From Desulfococcus multivorans (GTDB lineage: Bacteria; Desulfobacterota; Desulfobacteria; Desulfobacterales; Desulfococcaceae), in assembly GCF_001854245.1 (NCBI RefSeq), contig NZ_CP015381.1, forward strand, positions 4,375,001 through 4,439,000: a DNA stretch of 64,000 nt, in the 5' to 3' direction. Under the pieces are notes generated by a model, which worked only from the letters and a program-made list of their open reading frames with translations, ran no database searches and was not told where the DNA came from. Below, piece after piece: positions 16,727 through 25,743 of this stretch. Numbering within the stretch: the first letter of the stretch is position 1; each line of letters begins with the position of its first letter. The position numbers and the translations under genes are program-made.

Positions 16727-17524
16727 TCAGAGAATGCTCCAGAGCATCCGCGTCGCCACCAGCAACAACAGGACAGCGAAGATTCTCTTCAACCGGGCCA
16801 CCGGCAGGCTATGGGCCAGTCGGACCCCCAGGGGCGCGGTTATTACGCTGGCACAGACCAAACCGACGAGGGCGGGCAGATAGACATACCCAAGGGCATA
16901 TGAAGGAAGGCCGGAAGCTCCCCAACCGTTATAGATGTATCCCGCCGTTCCGGCAACAGCGATAGGAAAACCAATAGCTGCGGAGGTCCCGATGGCATGG
17001 TGTACGGTCATATTGCACCAGATCATGAACGGAACGGACAGCGTCCCGCCTCCGATACCCACCAGGCTCGATACAGCACCGATCACGCTGCCCACGCCGA
17101 ACATTCCGAGACTGCCGGGAAGCTGTCGGGAGCCCTTGGGCTTTCGGCCCGTCAGCATCTGAATCGCCACATAATAGAGGAACACGACGAAGAACCCCTT
17201 GAGAAACCCCGTGGACAAGCGAGCGGCGATGCACGTGCCCAGGAAGGTGCCGACGAGAATCCCGAGAACGATGCGTCGAACGACTACCCAGTGAACCGCT
17301 CCCCGCTTATGGTGCGCCCAGAAACTCGACACCGCCGTGAACACGATGCTGGCCATGGAGGTACCCAGAGCCAGATGCATTATCAGGTCGCTCGGCATCT
17401 TCTGCCAGGTGAAACAGAACACCAGCATGGGAACGATGACCAGGCCCCCGCCGATCCCGAGAAGCCCGGCTAAAACCCCCGCCACTGCGCCCATCGCCGT
17501 ATACAGCAGAACAATCGAATACAT
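16727..17524 (-). CDS. TauE/SafE-family sulfite or sulfonate permease
   Basis: 265 aa from ATG 17524, which has AAAGGA just upstream; an extension to 17596 is possible. It is hydrophobic throughout with about eight membrane segments and two copies of the family's glycine-rich motif (AGVLAGLLGIGGGLVIVPML near the N-terminus and SLVGIGGGTLSVPFM in the middle). Family members export sulfite, sulfoacetate or related organosulfur anions or import related solutes. In a putative sulfate reducer a sulfur oxyanion substrate is plausible but unproven. No neighbouring gene narrows the substrate. Confidence 0.88.
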   Translation of the reverse strand: MYSIVLLYTAMGAVAGVLAGLLGIGGGLVIVPMLVFCFTWQKMPSDLIMHLALGTSMASIVFTAVSSFWAHHKRGAVHWVVVRRIVLGILVGTFLGTCIAARLSTGFLKGFFVVFLYYVAIQMLTGRKPKGSRQLPGSLGMFGVGSVIGAVSSLVGIGGGTLSVPFMIWCNMTVHHAIGTSAAIGFPIAVAGTAGYIYNGWGASGLPSYALGYVYLPALVGLVCASVITAPLGVRLAHSLPVARLKRIFAVLLLLVATRMLWSIL

Positions 17525-17635
17525 CTCATCCTTTCTGAACAGATCGTCTTCCATGTGGTTTACAGGGCCGATATCACACATGAAAACACCACGCAACCGC
17601 TATCTTCGAAACGGGAAGCGCACGGGCGCACAGAC

Positions 17636-17668
17636 AAAAGAGCACCGGGTACCGATTCCCCGGTGCTC
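17636..17668 (-). terminator. Rho-independent terminator of hsp20
   Basis: GAGCACCGGG (17640-17649) pairs perfectly with CCCGGTGCTC (17659-17668) around a 9-nt loop. On the minus strand a short T run (17636-17639) follows. It lies 28 nt after the hsp20 stop. Confidence 0.85.
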
Positions 17669-17695
17669 ATGCGTTGCGATGTATAGCGTATTCCG

Positions 17696-18139
17696 TCAGT
17701 GCACCTTGATCTGTTTAGGCTTTTTCTCCTCCGGTCTTGGAATACTGACGGTCAGTATCCCGTTCTTGAACTCAGCCGTAATATTCTCGGACGCGACGCC
17801 CTCGGGAAGGGAAAACGAACGCTGGAAGCTGCCAAAAACCCGCTCCTTTCGGTGATACCGCTTTTCTTTGACCTCCGTTTCACTGCATCGCTCACCTCTC
17901 ACGGTCAGAATACCGTCCTTTACGTCTATGGTGATATCCTCTTTCTTCATACCGGGCAGTTCCGCTTTCACCACATAGGCATCATCGGTTTCGTACACAT
18001 CCACAGCAGGAAGCCACCGACCATTCGTCAGTTCCGAATCATCGTAGCGAGCGGGGAAGGCCGTGTCGCCGAGCATCCGATACAGACTCTTACCTAAAAG
18101 CCTCACGTCGTTCCATGGATTCCATCTGACCAGTTGCAT
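17696..18139 (-). CDS. hsp20: Small heat-shock protein, Hsp20 family
   Basis: 147 aa, with AGGAGG before ATG 18139. The N-terminal ~45 residues (RWNPWNDVRLLGKSLYRML) are the variable arm. The alpha-crystallin domain follows (PAVDVYETDDAYVVKAELPG to ILTVRGER and FQRSFSLPEGV), and the C-terminal ILTVSIPR carries the I-x-I-type oligomerisation motif region. It holds unfolding proteins for refolding by DnaK or ClpB. Its AT-rich upstream region is shared with a divergent gene at 18415. A terminator follows the stop. Confidence 0.95.
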   Translation of the reverse strand: MQLVRWNPWNDVRLLGKSLYRMLGDTAFPARYDDSELTNGRWLPAVDVYETDDAYVVKAELPGMKKEDITIDVKDGILTVRGERCSETEVKEKRYHRKERVFGSFQRSFSLPEGVASENITAEFKNGILTVSIPRPEEKKPKQIKVH

Positions 18140-18211
18140 AACTTATCCTCCTTGTCATCATTATTTTGACGGGTTGATACTATTTTTGAATGATGTTATT
18201 TTATCATTGGG

Positions 18212-18234
18212 TTTGACTTTAATTTAGTGTCAAA
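18212..18234. promoter_or_regulatory. Inverted repeat between hsp20 and the divergent gene
   Basis: TTTGAC (18212-18217) and GTCAAA (18229-18234) form an inverted repeat with an 11-nt centre in a very AT-rich divergent spacer (18140-18414). It could be an operator or simply contain a minus-strand -35 element (TTGACA). No CIRCE element is present. Confidence 0.35.
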
Positions 18235-18414
18235 ATGATCAATGTCAATTTATATTTTAACTTTTTTTGCACATTATTATTTTATCAATCAATAATAAGT
18301 AATACACCAAAACAGATAAAAACATAACCGGGGAATAAGAATTATGCAACTATCGAAACAGGACTATGACAATCGGATGATTTAAAGTAATATGCAGATG
18401 GAAAGGAATGAATC

Positions 18415-19020
18415 ATGAAGAAAAATGATGATGATCATATCCGTATTTCTCTGCCGGGAGCCAACGCATCGGATCTCAGGGGAAAACAATCGGTCCGGGC
18501 GACCTTCAAGTTGACTGAAGATGCCATCAATACCATCAGCATCGTCTCGATTCATCTGGGCATCAAACAGAAATCCCTCTTTGATCACCTGATTGAAGAT
18601 ATAAACGCTCTGGAAACGATCGCTCAGGAGATCGAACCCCGTGAGTTCAACCATCAGCAGCGAATTCAAAAAACTTTTGTTCTCAGTCGAAAAACACTCA
18701 TGTCTCTTGAAAAGGTCTGCCGGAATTTCAATGCTCCCCGGGACATCCTGGTGGAATATTCAATCCAGCGTTTGTTACCGGTGATTATCCGGGAGCAGGA
18801 ACGGCATCGACGGCGAAAGGAAATTCTGAAGGAATTGGAGGCGTTTCTCCGTCAGGGACAACAGATCCTGGAAAAATCGAAACACCTGCTCGGTGACGAG
18901 GACATGGTTTATGATCGCCTCGAACGGATGATGGGTGCCTGTACGACCACCTATGAACATGTGGCGGATTACATCGAACGGGGCAAGGTCATAGAGACGT
19001 TCAAAATCGATTCGGATTGA
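18415..19020 (+). CDS. Unrecognised protein with two ribbon-helix-helix-like repeats
   Basis: 201 aa, start ATG 18415 after GGAAAGG. I do not recognise the family. Residues ~27-60 (VRATFKLTEDAINTISIVS, then KQKSLFDHLIED) and ~83-120 (IQKTFVLSRKTLMSLEKVC, then PRDILVEYSIQRL) have the same pattern: a short strand, a helix, a turn and a second helix, like ribbon-helix-helix DNA-binding units in tandem. A basic helical region (~125-160) follows. A single chain with two such units could act as a pseudo-dimer. It is divergent from hsp20 and so may regulate it, which is inference only. Confidence 0.55.
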   Translation: MKKNDDDHIRISLPGANASDLRGKQSVRATFKLTEDAINTISIVSIHLGIKQKSLFDHLIEDINALETIAQEIEPREFNHQQRIQKTFVLSRKTLMSLEKVCRNFNAPRDILVEYSIQRLLPVIIREQERHRRRKEILKELEAFLRQGQQILEKSKHLLGDEDMVYDRLERMMGACTTTYEHVADYIERGKVIETFKIDSD

Positions 19021-19033
19021 ATTCCCGGCAGGA

Positions 19034-20035
19034 TCAAGGTCGCTTCAATCGCGAGTAGACGTCGTCGGTCATCTGCGACAGATCCCCCCTTCGGATATAA
19101 TGATAGCCTACAGCGGCAATCATCGCCGCATTGTCGCCGCAAAAATCCAGAGGTGGGACGTGAACCGAAATTTTTTTATCCGTCCCCTCGTGCAGCAGGC
19201 GGCACCGAAGACGCTCGTTGGCGGCCACGCCCCCCACCATGGCGATATCTCGACAGGCCGTGGTCTCGGCCGCACGGATCACCTTCTCGACCAGCACATC
19301 CACCACAGCTTCTTGAAATCCGGCTGCGATATCGGCTATCCGACCGTCAAGATCATCACCATGGCGTTTTATATACTGATTTACCGCCGTCTTCAACCCG
19401 CTGAAGCTGAAATCGAACCGATCTCTATCCAGGTAAGCCCGAGGGAATTTGATCTTTTCGGGATTTCCTCGGGCAGCCAGGCGTCCGAGCACGGCCCCGC
19501 CGGGATATCCCAGCCCCAACATTTTCGAGACCTTGTCAAAGGCTTCTCCGGCGGCATCATCCCGGGTCTGCCCCAACAGTTGAAAACAAGTGGGTCCGGT
19601 GACATAGTAGATGCTGGTGTGGCCGCCCGACGCCAAAAGCGCCACAAAGGGGAACGGCGGCGGCGCATCGCTCAGAAAAACCGAATGAAGATGCCCCTCC
19701 AGGTGATTAACCCCCCGCCAGGGCACCTTCAGCATCCGCGCCAACCCTTTGGCGAAGGAGAATCCCACCAAAAGAGCGCCAACCAGTCCAGGCCCTTGGG
19801 TGACGGCAATGCCGTCCAACCGGCTAAAGTCGATTTGGGCGTCCTCAAGAGCCTCTAATGTCACGGGAACAATGGATTCCAGGTGTTTTCGAGAAGCCAG
19901 TTCCGGCACCACTCCACCGTACCGGTGGTGAATATCGACCTGTGAAGCGACGATGGAAGAGAGAATCCGCCGACCATCTTCGACCAAAGCGGCCGCGGTT
20001 TCGTCGCAGGAGGTTTCAATGCCGAGTATGATCAT
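19034..20035 (-). CDS. tsaD: tRNA N6-adenosine threonylcarbamoyltransferase
   Basis: 333 aa from ATG 20035, giving the standard N-terminus MIILGIETSCDETAAALV; the frame continues upstream without support. Family motifs: YGGVVPELASRKH, the metal-binding HLEGHLHS, ASGGHTSIYYV, GLGYPGG and FSFSGLKTAV, with GGVAANERLR near the end. TsaD transfers the threonylcarbamoyl group to A37 of ANN-decoding tRNAs, working with TsaB and TsaE (not in the window). It is essential in most bacteria. It is the last gene of a minus-strand run that also contains the WecA/CapD fusion and purM. Confidence 0.96.
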   Translation of the reverse strand: MIILGIETSCDETAAALVEDGRRILSSIVASQVDIHHRYGGVVPELASRKHLESIVPVTLEALEDAQIDFSRLDGIAVTQGPGLVGALLVGFSFAKGLARMLKVPWRGVNHLEGHLHSVFLSDAPPPFPFVALLASGGHTSIYYVTGPTCFQLLGQTRDDAAGEAFDKVSKMLGLGYPGGAVLGRLAARGNPEKIKFPRAYLDRDRFDFSFSGLKTAVNQYIKRHGDDLDGRIADIAAGFQEAVVDVLVEKVIRAAETTACRDIAMVGGVAANERLRCRLLHEGTDKKISVHVPPLDFCGDNAAMIAAVGYHYIRRGDLSQMTDDVYSRLKRP

Positions 20036-20170
20036 GATGCATGGATCCCCGGGTCGGTTGTTTCGAGGAAAAACGTCGGCAAATTCCCTGAACAATCGTC
20101 TGTTGCATCAGTGGTGGAATAAAAACGACGCTGTCCCAAAAACAGGGCTGTCAAAATCAGCATAGCCTCA

Positions 20171-22009
20171 TCAATCAAGATCGATCTCCTCCAGGCAAAT
20201 CGAAAACCGCCTGAGTGAAAGGCCGTGATGTTTACAAAAGGCCTTCGCTGCGGAGATGGCGGCATCATTTTCTGCCGATGACATGAAAGAAATGAAAACA
20301 CTGCCAAAGCCATATTGCGTAAACAGGCGCTCGATATCCTCGAATGTCCCCAGGATCGGATAGCCCTGCAACCGCTTACCGGTTTTGACGGGGTCGTCGT
20401 CGATGAAGCCGACAGGATTGATGCCGTGGGATTTGTTGTTGACGATTTCCCGGAGGAGAATCTCTCCTCCCCGTCCGGCACCATAGATGACGGCTTTTTC
20501 TCCCCCAAGGGTCTTCCGGCTCATGAAATCCATGGAAATCCGGAATGATCCGCGAGTCCCCAGCAACAGTCCCGTGGTAAGCAACCAGTCAATGACGAAT
20601 AGCCCCTTCGAAAAGTCTCTGAAACGATAAAGGAAGGTTATGGCCGCAACGGTGAAGAGCGTTGCGAGAGTAGAGGCCTTGATAAAAGTAAACACGTCGT
20701 CTGCACTCATGAACCGCCAGAAACCGCGATAGACCCCTACAATAAAGAAGGCGATGAACTTGCAGGCAATGACGGCTGGAAGGGAGGACAAAAACAATTT
20801 GAAGTAAAAAGCAAATTCAGCATCACTGAACCGCAGGCGGTAAGAGAGATAATAGGAGAAGGCAATGAGTCCGAAATCGAGAAAGACCAGAACGATCTGG
20901 CGCTTATATGTCAGTTCCATGAGAATGGGCGTATAACCGTGATTTCTGAATACCGAAAACTCCTTTTCCTCGTATACCCGCAGTTGGGCTATATAAATAG
21001 CCATGAGCGACAAAGACAACCCCAGAGGAATGATGACGGCAGGCGAGGACAGCGTGTCGATATTGTTAACGACCATCGCGGCTATGCCGGAGATGATACC
21101 TACGCCGTACAGGAAGAGTACCGCCTGGCGCTGACTGAAGCCCATCAGAACCAAGCGATGGGAGGTATGGTCCCGCCCTCCGGTGGAGGCTTTCCGTCCG
21201 CTCAGAAGCCGTATGCTTGTCACCAGGATGGTGTCGAGAATCGACACCATGAGAACCATCACGGGAACACCATACAAGGCCATGGGTCCAGAGATAGAGG
21301 ACTCCGTATAGTGTATCCCCAGCATGGCCAGGGTGAACCCGATGACGAGACTTCCGCAGTCGCCCATGAATATGGAAGCCGGGTTGAAATTATAGACGAG
21401 AAATCCCGCGAGAGATCCCGCCATGAGAAGTGCCGCCGGAATACCGTTTTCGACCCCGGAAAAGGCGAAGAGAAGACCGAAGTAGACGGCGGCAATCATC
21501 CCGACGCCGGCACAAAGCCCGTCCATATTGTCAATGAGATTGAAAGCGTTGGTGATACCCACGATCCAGAAGAGGGTTATCAGGGTATCCAACGTCATGG
21601 AGTGAAACCAGTGGAGACGGAATCCCAAAAACGTCATCAGGGAAGCCGCGAGTATCTGGCCGATTAACTTGGTATGGGGCTTGATGCGAAGGAAATCATC
21701 CACTATCCCCAAAATGAACATGAGGGTGGCGCCTACCCATATGGCGGCGTCAATGGCAGGGGCGGTGGGCGGAACCCTCCCGCCGAAGATATAGTCCCAG
21801 AACCCGTCGAAGTCCGCCATGATACCAAGCGGAACGCCCATAGCGAGGTATATGGCGACACCCCCCATCAGCGCAGTCGGTGTCTTGTGCCAACGATCCT
21901 TGACAGGATAAGCGACCCAATCCCGTTGTCGAGCGAGGAACCTCACCGCGGGTGTCAGTACCACGCAGGCAAGGAAGGATATCAGAAAAATTGCATATGG
22001 CGGGATCAT
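20171..22009 (-). CDS. WecA/MraY-type sugar-1-phosphate transferase fused to a CapD-like N-terminal region
   Basis: 612 aa. Residues 1-~340 are a polyprenyl-phosphate glycosyl-1-phosphate transferase of the WecA/MraY superfamily, with ~10 membrane segments, NAFNLIDNMDGLCAG (the Asp pair) and the cytoplasmic HRLVLMGFSQRQA. The second part has ~4 membrane segments (~365-480), then VIYGAGRGGEILLREI, GFIDDDP and GYPILG. This is the nucleotide-binding domain that precedes the epimerase in CapD/PglF-type dehydratases. The catalytic SDR domain is absent, so the second half is probably regulatory or for binding. The protein likely starts an O-antigen or exopolysaccharide on the undecaprenyl carrier. 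Confidence 0.88.
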   Translation of the reverse strand: MIPPYAIFLISFLACVVLTPAVRFLARQRDWVAYPVKDRWHKTPTALMGGVAIYLAMGVPLGIMADFDGFWDYIFGGRVPPTAPAIDAAIWVGATLMFILGIVDDFLRIKPHTKLIGQILAASLMTFLGFRLHWFHSMTLDTLITLFWIVGITNAFNLIDNMDGLCAGVGMIAAVYFGLLFAFSGVENGIPAALLMAGSLAGFLVYNFNPASIFMGDCGSLVIGFTLAMLGIHYTESSISGPMALYGVPVMVLMVSILDTILVTSIRLLSGRKASTGGRDHTSHRLVLMGFSQRQAVLFLYGVGIISGIAAMVVNNIDTLSSPAVIIPLGLSLSLMAIYIAQLRVYEEKEFSVFRNHGYTPILMELTYKRQIVLVFLDFGLIAFSYYLSYRLRFSDAEFAFYFKLFLSSLPAVIACKFIAFFIVGVYRGFWRFMSADDVFTFIKASTLATLFTVAAITFLYRFRDFSKGLFVIDWLLTTGLLLGTRGSFRISMDFMSRKTLGGEKAVIYGAGRGGEILLREIVNNKSHGINPVGFIDDDPVKTGKRLQGYPILGTFEDIERLFTQYGFGSVFISFMSSAENDAAISAAKAFCKHHGLSLRRFSICLEEIDLD

Positions 22010-22107
22010 CTTGATTTATCGGATAACGGCGGTATCGGTCAGGGCAGGTATTCTGGAGACCCCTCATACACAAAATCGCGGAATCGCTTTTCGAGCGGTG
22101 CCGAGCT

Positions 22108-23154
22108 TCAATCGACCCATTTCACTTGAGGAGAGACACCTTTTCGAGCGATGATTTCACCGATGGCCCATGCCCTTTCTCCCAGGGCGTGAAGTCGATC
22201 CAAAACGTCCCCCGCCCGATCTTCGGGGACCACCGCGATCATGCCGATCCCATTGTTAAAGGTTCTGAGCATCTCGGTTTCGGAAACATTCCCACCGGAT
22301 TGAAGAAAATGAAAAACAGGCGGACGCTCCCAACTTCCCCGTCGGATGGCCACGTCACACGCCTGGGGAATGATGCGGACGATGTTTTCGGTGATTCCGC
22401 CGCCGGTGATGTGGGCAAGGCCGCGGATGGGCAGGTCGCGTATCAGCATCTGTATCGTTTCCGAATAGATCCGTGTAGGCGTGAGAAGCACCTCGCCTAT
22501 GGTCTGCTCCAGCTCGGGAACAGGGGTGTCGACGGTGAGTTTCATGATGTCGAAGCAGATCTTTCGTACCAGCGAAAAGCCGTTGCTGTGAAGCCCGCTG
22601 GAGGCGATGCCGATCAACACGTCCCCCATACGGATTTCAGCCCCGTCGATTATTCTGCTGTTGTCCACCAGGCCCACGGAAAATCCAGCCAGGTCATACT
22701 CGCCTGGATTGTACAGACCGGGCATCTCGGCTGTTTCTCCCCCGATGAGGGCGCAGTTGGCAAGCTTGCATCCTTCTCCTATGCCTTTTACAATGTCGGG
22801 AACGACGCTTTCGTCCAACACCCCCATAGAGACATAATCCAAAAAAAACAAAGGCTTGGCACCCTGAACCGCAATATCGTTGACACACATGGCCACGAGA
22901 TCGATTCCGATGGTATCGTGGATGTTCGTCATGAAGGCAATCTTGAGTTTGGTGCCGACCCCGTCCGTAGAACTGACCAGAACCGGTTTTTCATACCCGT
23001 CCACATTCAGAGAAAAAAGTCCGCCAAATCCGCCGATTTCGCCCATAACGCCTTGCCGGGGTGTTCCCTTGGCGATGTCCTTGATTTTGTCGACGAGTCT
23101 GTTGGCCTTATCAATATCTACGCCGGCTTCCGCATATGTGAGCGACTTTGTCAT
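22108..23154 (-). CDS. purM: Phosphoribosylformylglycinamidine cyclo-ligase (AIR synthase)
   Basis: 348 aa. Family signatures: SLTYAEAGVDIDKAN at the start, GGFGGLFSL, VLVSSTDGVGTKLKIAF, GIDLVAMCVNDI, LIGGETAEMPG and the C-terminal GLAHITGGGITENIVRI. The enzyme closes the imidazole ring of AIR in purine synthesis using ATP. The length is standard. It starts a minus-strand run with the WecA/CapD fusion and tsaD, and is divergent from hom. No purine riboswitch is seen in the 182-bp spacer. Confidence 0.96.
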   Translation of the reverse strand: MTKSLTYAEAGVDIDKANRLVDKIKDIAKGTPRQGVMGEIGGFGGLFSLNVDGYEKPVLVSSTDGVGTKLKIAFMTNIHDTIGIDLVAMCVNDIAVQGAKPLFFLDYVSMGVLDESVVPDIVKGIGEGCKLANCALIGGETAEMPGLYNPGEYDLAGFSVGLVDNSRIIDGAEIRMGDVLIGIASSGLHSNGFSLVRKICFDIMKLTVDTPVPELEQTIGEVLLTPTRIYSETIQMLIRDLPIRGLAHITGGGITENIVRIIPQACDVAIRRGSWERPPVFHFLQSGGNVSETEMLRTFNNGIGMIAVVPEDRAGDVLDRLHALGERAWAIGEIIARKGVSPQVKWVD

Positions 23155-23336
23155 GATTGTCCTTTTAATTATCTCGGAATACAGGAAATTAGTAGAAAAA
23201 AGTAAACCGATTTCCTTTAAATGTCAAAACAATTTTTTTGACATCGCCGCGCGCTTTGGGTAATAACGAATTCGGTGCATTGACGTGTAAGCTAGGCGAT
23301 CAGGAGCATCAAGAAAATACTTCAAGGAGCTTTCCT

Positions 23337-24653
23337 ATGAGACAGGTCAACGTGGGCGTGCTGGGATTCGGTACGGTCGGAACAGGCGTGGTCAGGATAC
23401 TGTTGGAGAACAACCACCTCCTCAAGGCGCGAGTGGGCGCGGAACTGAACCTGAAATATGTGGCGGATATCGATACTGAAACCGATCGCGGCATTCGGCT
23501 GGCTCCTGGTGTTCTGGTGAACGACGCCTTCAAGGTCGTGACCGATCCCGACATCGATATCGTCGTCGAAATGATCGGCGGCGAAGGGATCGCCAAAGAG
23601 CTCATCCTGAAAGCCATCGAAGGCGGCAAGCAAGTGGTGACCGCCAACAAAGCCCTGATTGCCGGTCACGGCAACACCATCGCTCGGGCAGCTGCCGAAA
23701 ACGGCGTGGACTTCGGATACGAGGCCAGCGTGGGGGGCTGCATGCCCATTATCAAATCGGTGCGGGAGTCCCTGGTCGGCAACCGTATCCATTCCATGGT
23801 CGGCATTCTGAACGGCACCTGCAACTATATTCTGACCCGGATCGCCGAATCCGGCAGCACCTTCGCCGAAGCGCTGGCCGAGGCGCAGGCCGAAGGGTTT
23901 GCCGAGGCCGATCCCACCCTGGACGTGGAAGGCTTCGATACGGCGCACAAATTGGCCATCCTGAACGCGCTGGCCTACGGCATGGAGATCAATTTGCACG
24001 ATATCTATGTCGAGGGGATTTCCGGAATCGATCCCGTGGATATCGCCTATGCCGGGGAGTTCGGTTACAAGGTCAAGCTGCTGGCCATCGGCAAGGACAA
24101 CGGCGATTCGGTGGAAGCCCGGGTTCACCCGACCATGATTCCCTTTGCGGATCCCCTCTCCAGCGTCAGCGGCAGCCTCAACGCCGTTTCGATCTCCGCC
24201 GACGCCGTCGATCGGATGATGCTGTACGGTCGGGGGGCCGGAATGATGCCGACAGGAAGCGCAGTCGTCTCGGATATTGTCGACATCACGAGGAACCTGC
24301 TTACGGGAAGCGTCGGGAGAATTCCGGTGTTATCCTATCAGCCGGAGGCCATCCACAAAATCCCCATCCTTCCGGTGGACGCGATACACACCCACTATTA
24401 TTTCCGCTTCGCAGCCGTCGACCAGCCCGGCGTGCTCTCGAAAATCTCCGGCATCCTCGGCGACAACGGCATCAGCATCCGCTCGGTACACCAGAAGGGA
24501 CGCCGATCCGAAGGTGCGGTGCCGATCGTGATGTTGACTCACAGAGCCAGGGAAGCTGCGGTGAAAAGGGCACTGAAGGAGATCGCCGATCTCGACATCG
24601 TCAGCGATCTGCCCGTGCTGATCCGCATCGAGGACGAAAACGGGGGCGAGTGA
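23337..24653 (+). CDS. hom: Homoserine dehydrogenase
   Basis: 438 aa from ATG 23337 (CAAGGAG upstream); the open frame further upstream is not supported. The NAD(P) site GFGTVGTGVVRIL is followed by VTANKALIAGHG, the family signature LNGTCNYILTRI and GFAEADPTLDVEGFDTAHKL. An ACT domain (about residues 355-430, FAAVDQPGVLSKISGILGDN) should bind threonine for feedback inhibition. It reduces aspartate semialdehyde to homoserine. thrH follows 57 nt downstream, so the pair supplies homoserine and its phosphate for threonine. Confidence 0.97.
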   Translation: MRQVNVGVLGFGTVGTGVVRILLENNHLLKARVGAELNLKYVADIDTETDRGIRLAPGVLVNDAFKVVTDPDIDIVVEMIGGEGIAKELILKAIEGGKQVVTANKALIAGHGNTIARAAAENGVDFGYEASVGGCMPIIKSVRESLVGNRIHSMVGILNGTCNYILTRIAESGSTFAEALAEAQAEGFAEADPTLDVEGFDTAHKLAILNALAYGMEINLHDIYVEGISGIDPVDIAYAGEFGYKVKLLAIGKDNGDSVEARVHPTMIPFADPLSSVSGSLNAVSISADAVDRMMLYGRGAGMMPTGSAVVSDIVDITRNLLTGSVGRIPVLSYQPEAIHKIPILPVDAIHTHYYFRFAAVDQPGVLSKISGILGDNGISIRSVHQKGRRSEGAVPIVMLTHRAREAAVKRALKEIADLDIVSDLPVLIRIEDENGGE

Positions 24654-24710
24654 TCATTCCCCGACCGTCAACATAACCCCCCTTATCGCCAATGAAAAAA
24701 GAGGTGCGCC

Positions 24711-25322
24711 ATGTACATTGTCTGCTCAGATCTGGAAGGAGTCTTCGTTCCCGAGATTTGGATCAACGTCGCCGAAAAGACGGGCATCGAGGAGCTTCGA
24801 TTGACGACACGGGATATATCGGACTATAATATTCTTATGCGGAAACGGCTGTCCATCCTGGATCGGCACGGTCTGAAACTCAAAGACATCACCGATGTCA
24901 TCGCCGCCATGCGACCGCTGGACGGCGCCCTTGATTTTCTCGACTGGCTAAGGGCGAAGGTATCGGTTATCGTGGTGTCGGACACTTTCACCCAGTTTGC
25001 CGGGCCTCTCATTGCCCAACTCGGCTGGCCGACCCTGTTTTGCAACACGCTGGTCGTCTCGCCAGTCGGCAGGATCACGGATTATCGTCTTCGGCAACCC
25101 GACGGCAAACGCAGATCGGTCGAGGCCTTGAAAAGTCTTAATTACAAAGTCATCGCCATGGGGGACTCCTACAACGACATCACCATGCTCAAAACCGCCG
25201 ATCACGGGATTCTTTTCAGACCGCCGTCCAACATAGTCGACGAGTTCCCTGAATTTCCCGTCACGACCGGATATGAAGAATTGAAACCCATCTACGAAAA
25301 AATTCTGGCATCGGAAGGCTGA
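24711..25322 (+). CDS. thrH: ThrH: phosphoserine phosphatase / phosphoserine-homoserine phosphotransferase
   Basis: 203 aa, HAD superfamily. Motif I is CSDLEGVFVPE, where a Glu follows the catalytic Asp-Leu as in ThrH, rather than the DxDxT of SerB. Motif II is VSDTF, and motif IV is MGDSYNDITML. Length and the start MYIVCSDLEG match Pseudomonas ThrH, which moves phosphate from phosphoserine to homoserine. Placed right after hom, it can provide O-phosphohomoserine without a ThrB kinase, although a ThrB elsewhere in the genome cannot be excluded. The thioesterase gene starts 4 nt downstream. Confidence 0.93.
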   Translation: MYIVCSDLEGVFVPEIWINVAEKTGIEELRLTTRDISDYNILMRKRLSILDRHGLKLKDITDVIAAMRPLDGALDFLDWLRAKVSVIVVSDTFTQFAGPLIAQLGWPTLFCNTLVVSPVGRITDYRLRQPDGKRRSVEALKSLNYKVIAMGDSYNDITMLKTADHGILFRPPSNIVDEFPEFPVTTGYEELKPIYEKILASEG

Positions 25323-25326
25323 CGCC

Positions 25327-25743
25327 ATGCCGACACATACGACCCGCTACCGGGTAATCTACGGCGACACGGATCAGATGGGGGTAGTCTATTATGCCAA
25401 CTACCTCCGGTTTTTCGAGATGGGAAGGGCAGCCATGTTCAGGCACCTGGGCGTTTCCTACCGTGAGATCGAAGCCAGAGGCTATGTCCTGCCGGTATCG
25501 GAGGCTTTCTGTAAATATCATGCATCGGCGCGTTACGATGACGTGATCCTTATTGAGACCGCTTTGGACTCGGGCATTCGGGGCGGTATAAAATTCAACT
25601 ATACCATCCACAGAGAAGCGGATGGGGTATCCCTCGCGACAGGCCATACCCGGCATGCCTGTATAACTTCCGAAGGACGGGTGGTTCGTCCTCCCCAATT
25701 TTTAAGGGAACTCCTCGTCCGAAAGGATGGGGGGGGCAAATGA
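25327..25743 (+). CDS. Acyl-CoA thioesterase, YbgC/FadM hot-dog family
   Basis: 138 aa. The start YRVIYGDTDQMGVVYYANYLRFFE is the YbgC-type signature with the catalytic Asp in GDTDQMG. The rest fits a single hot-dog fold. Such enzymes hydrolyse acyl-CoA or acyl-ACP esters in the cytoplasm. Some members sit beside tol-pal genes, but no tol gene is present here. It begins 4 nt after thrH, and its stop overlaps the hldE start (ATGA), so it is part of a tight operon. Confidence 0.9.
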   Translation: MPTHTTRYRVIYGDTDQMGVVYYANYLRFFEMGRAAMFRHLGVSYREIEARGYVLPVSEAFCKYHASARYDDVILIETALDSGIRGGIKFNYTIHREADGVSLATGHTRHACITSEGRVVRPPQFLRELLVRKDGGGK

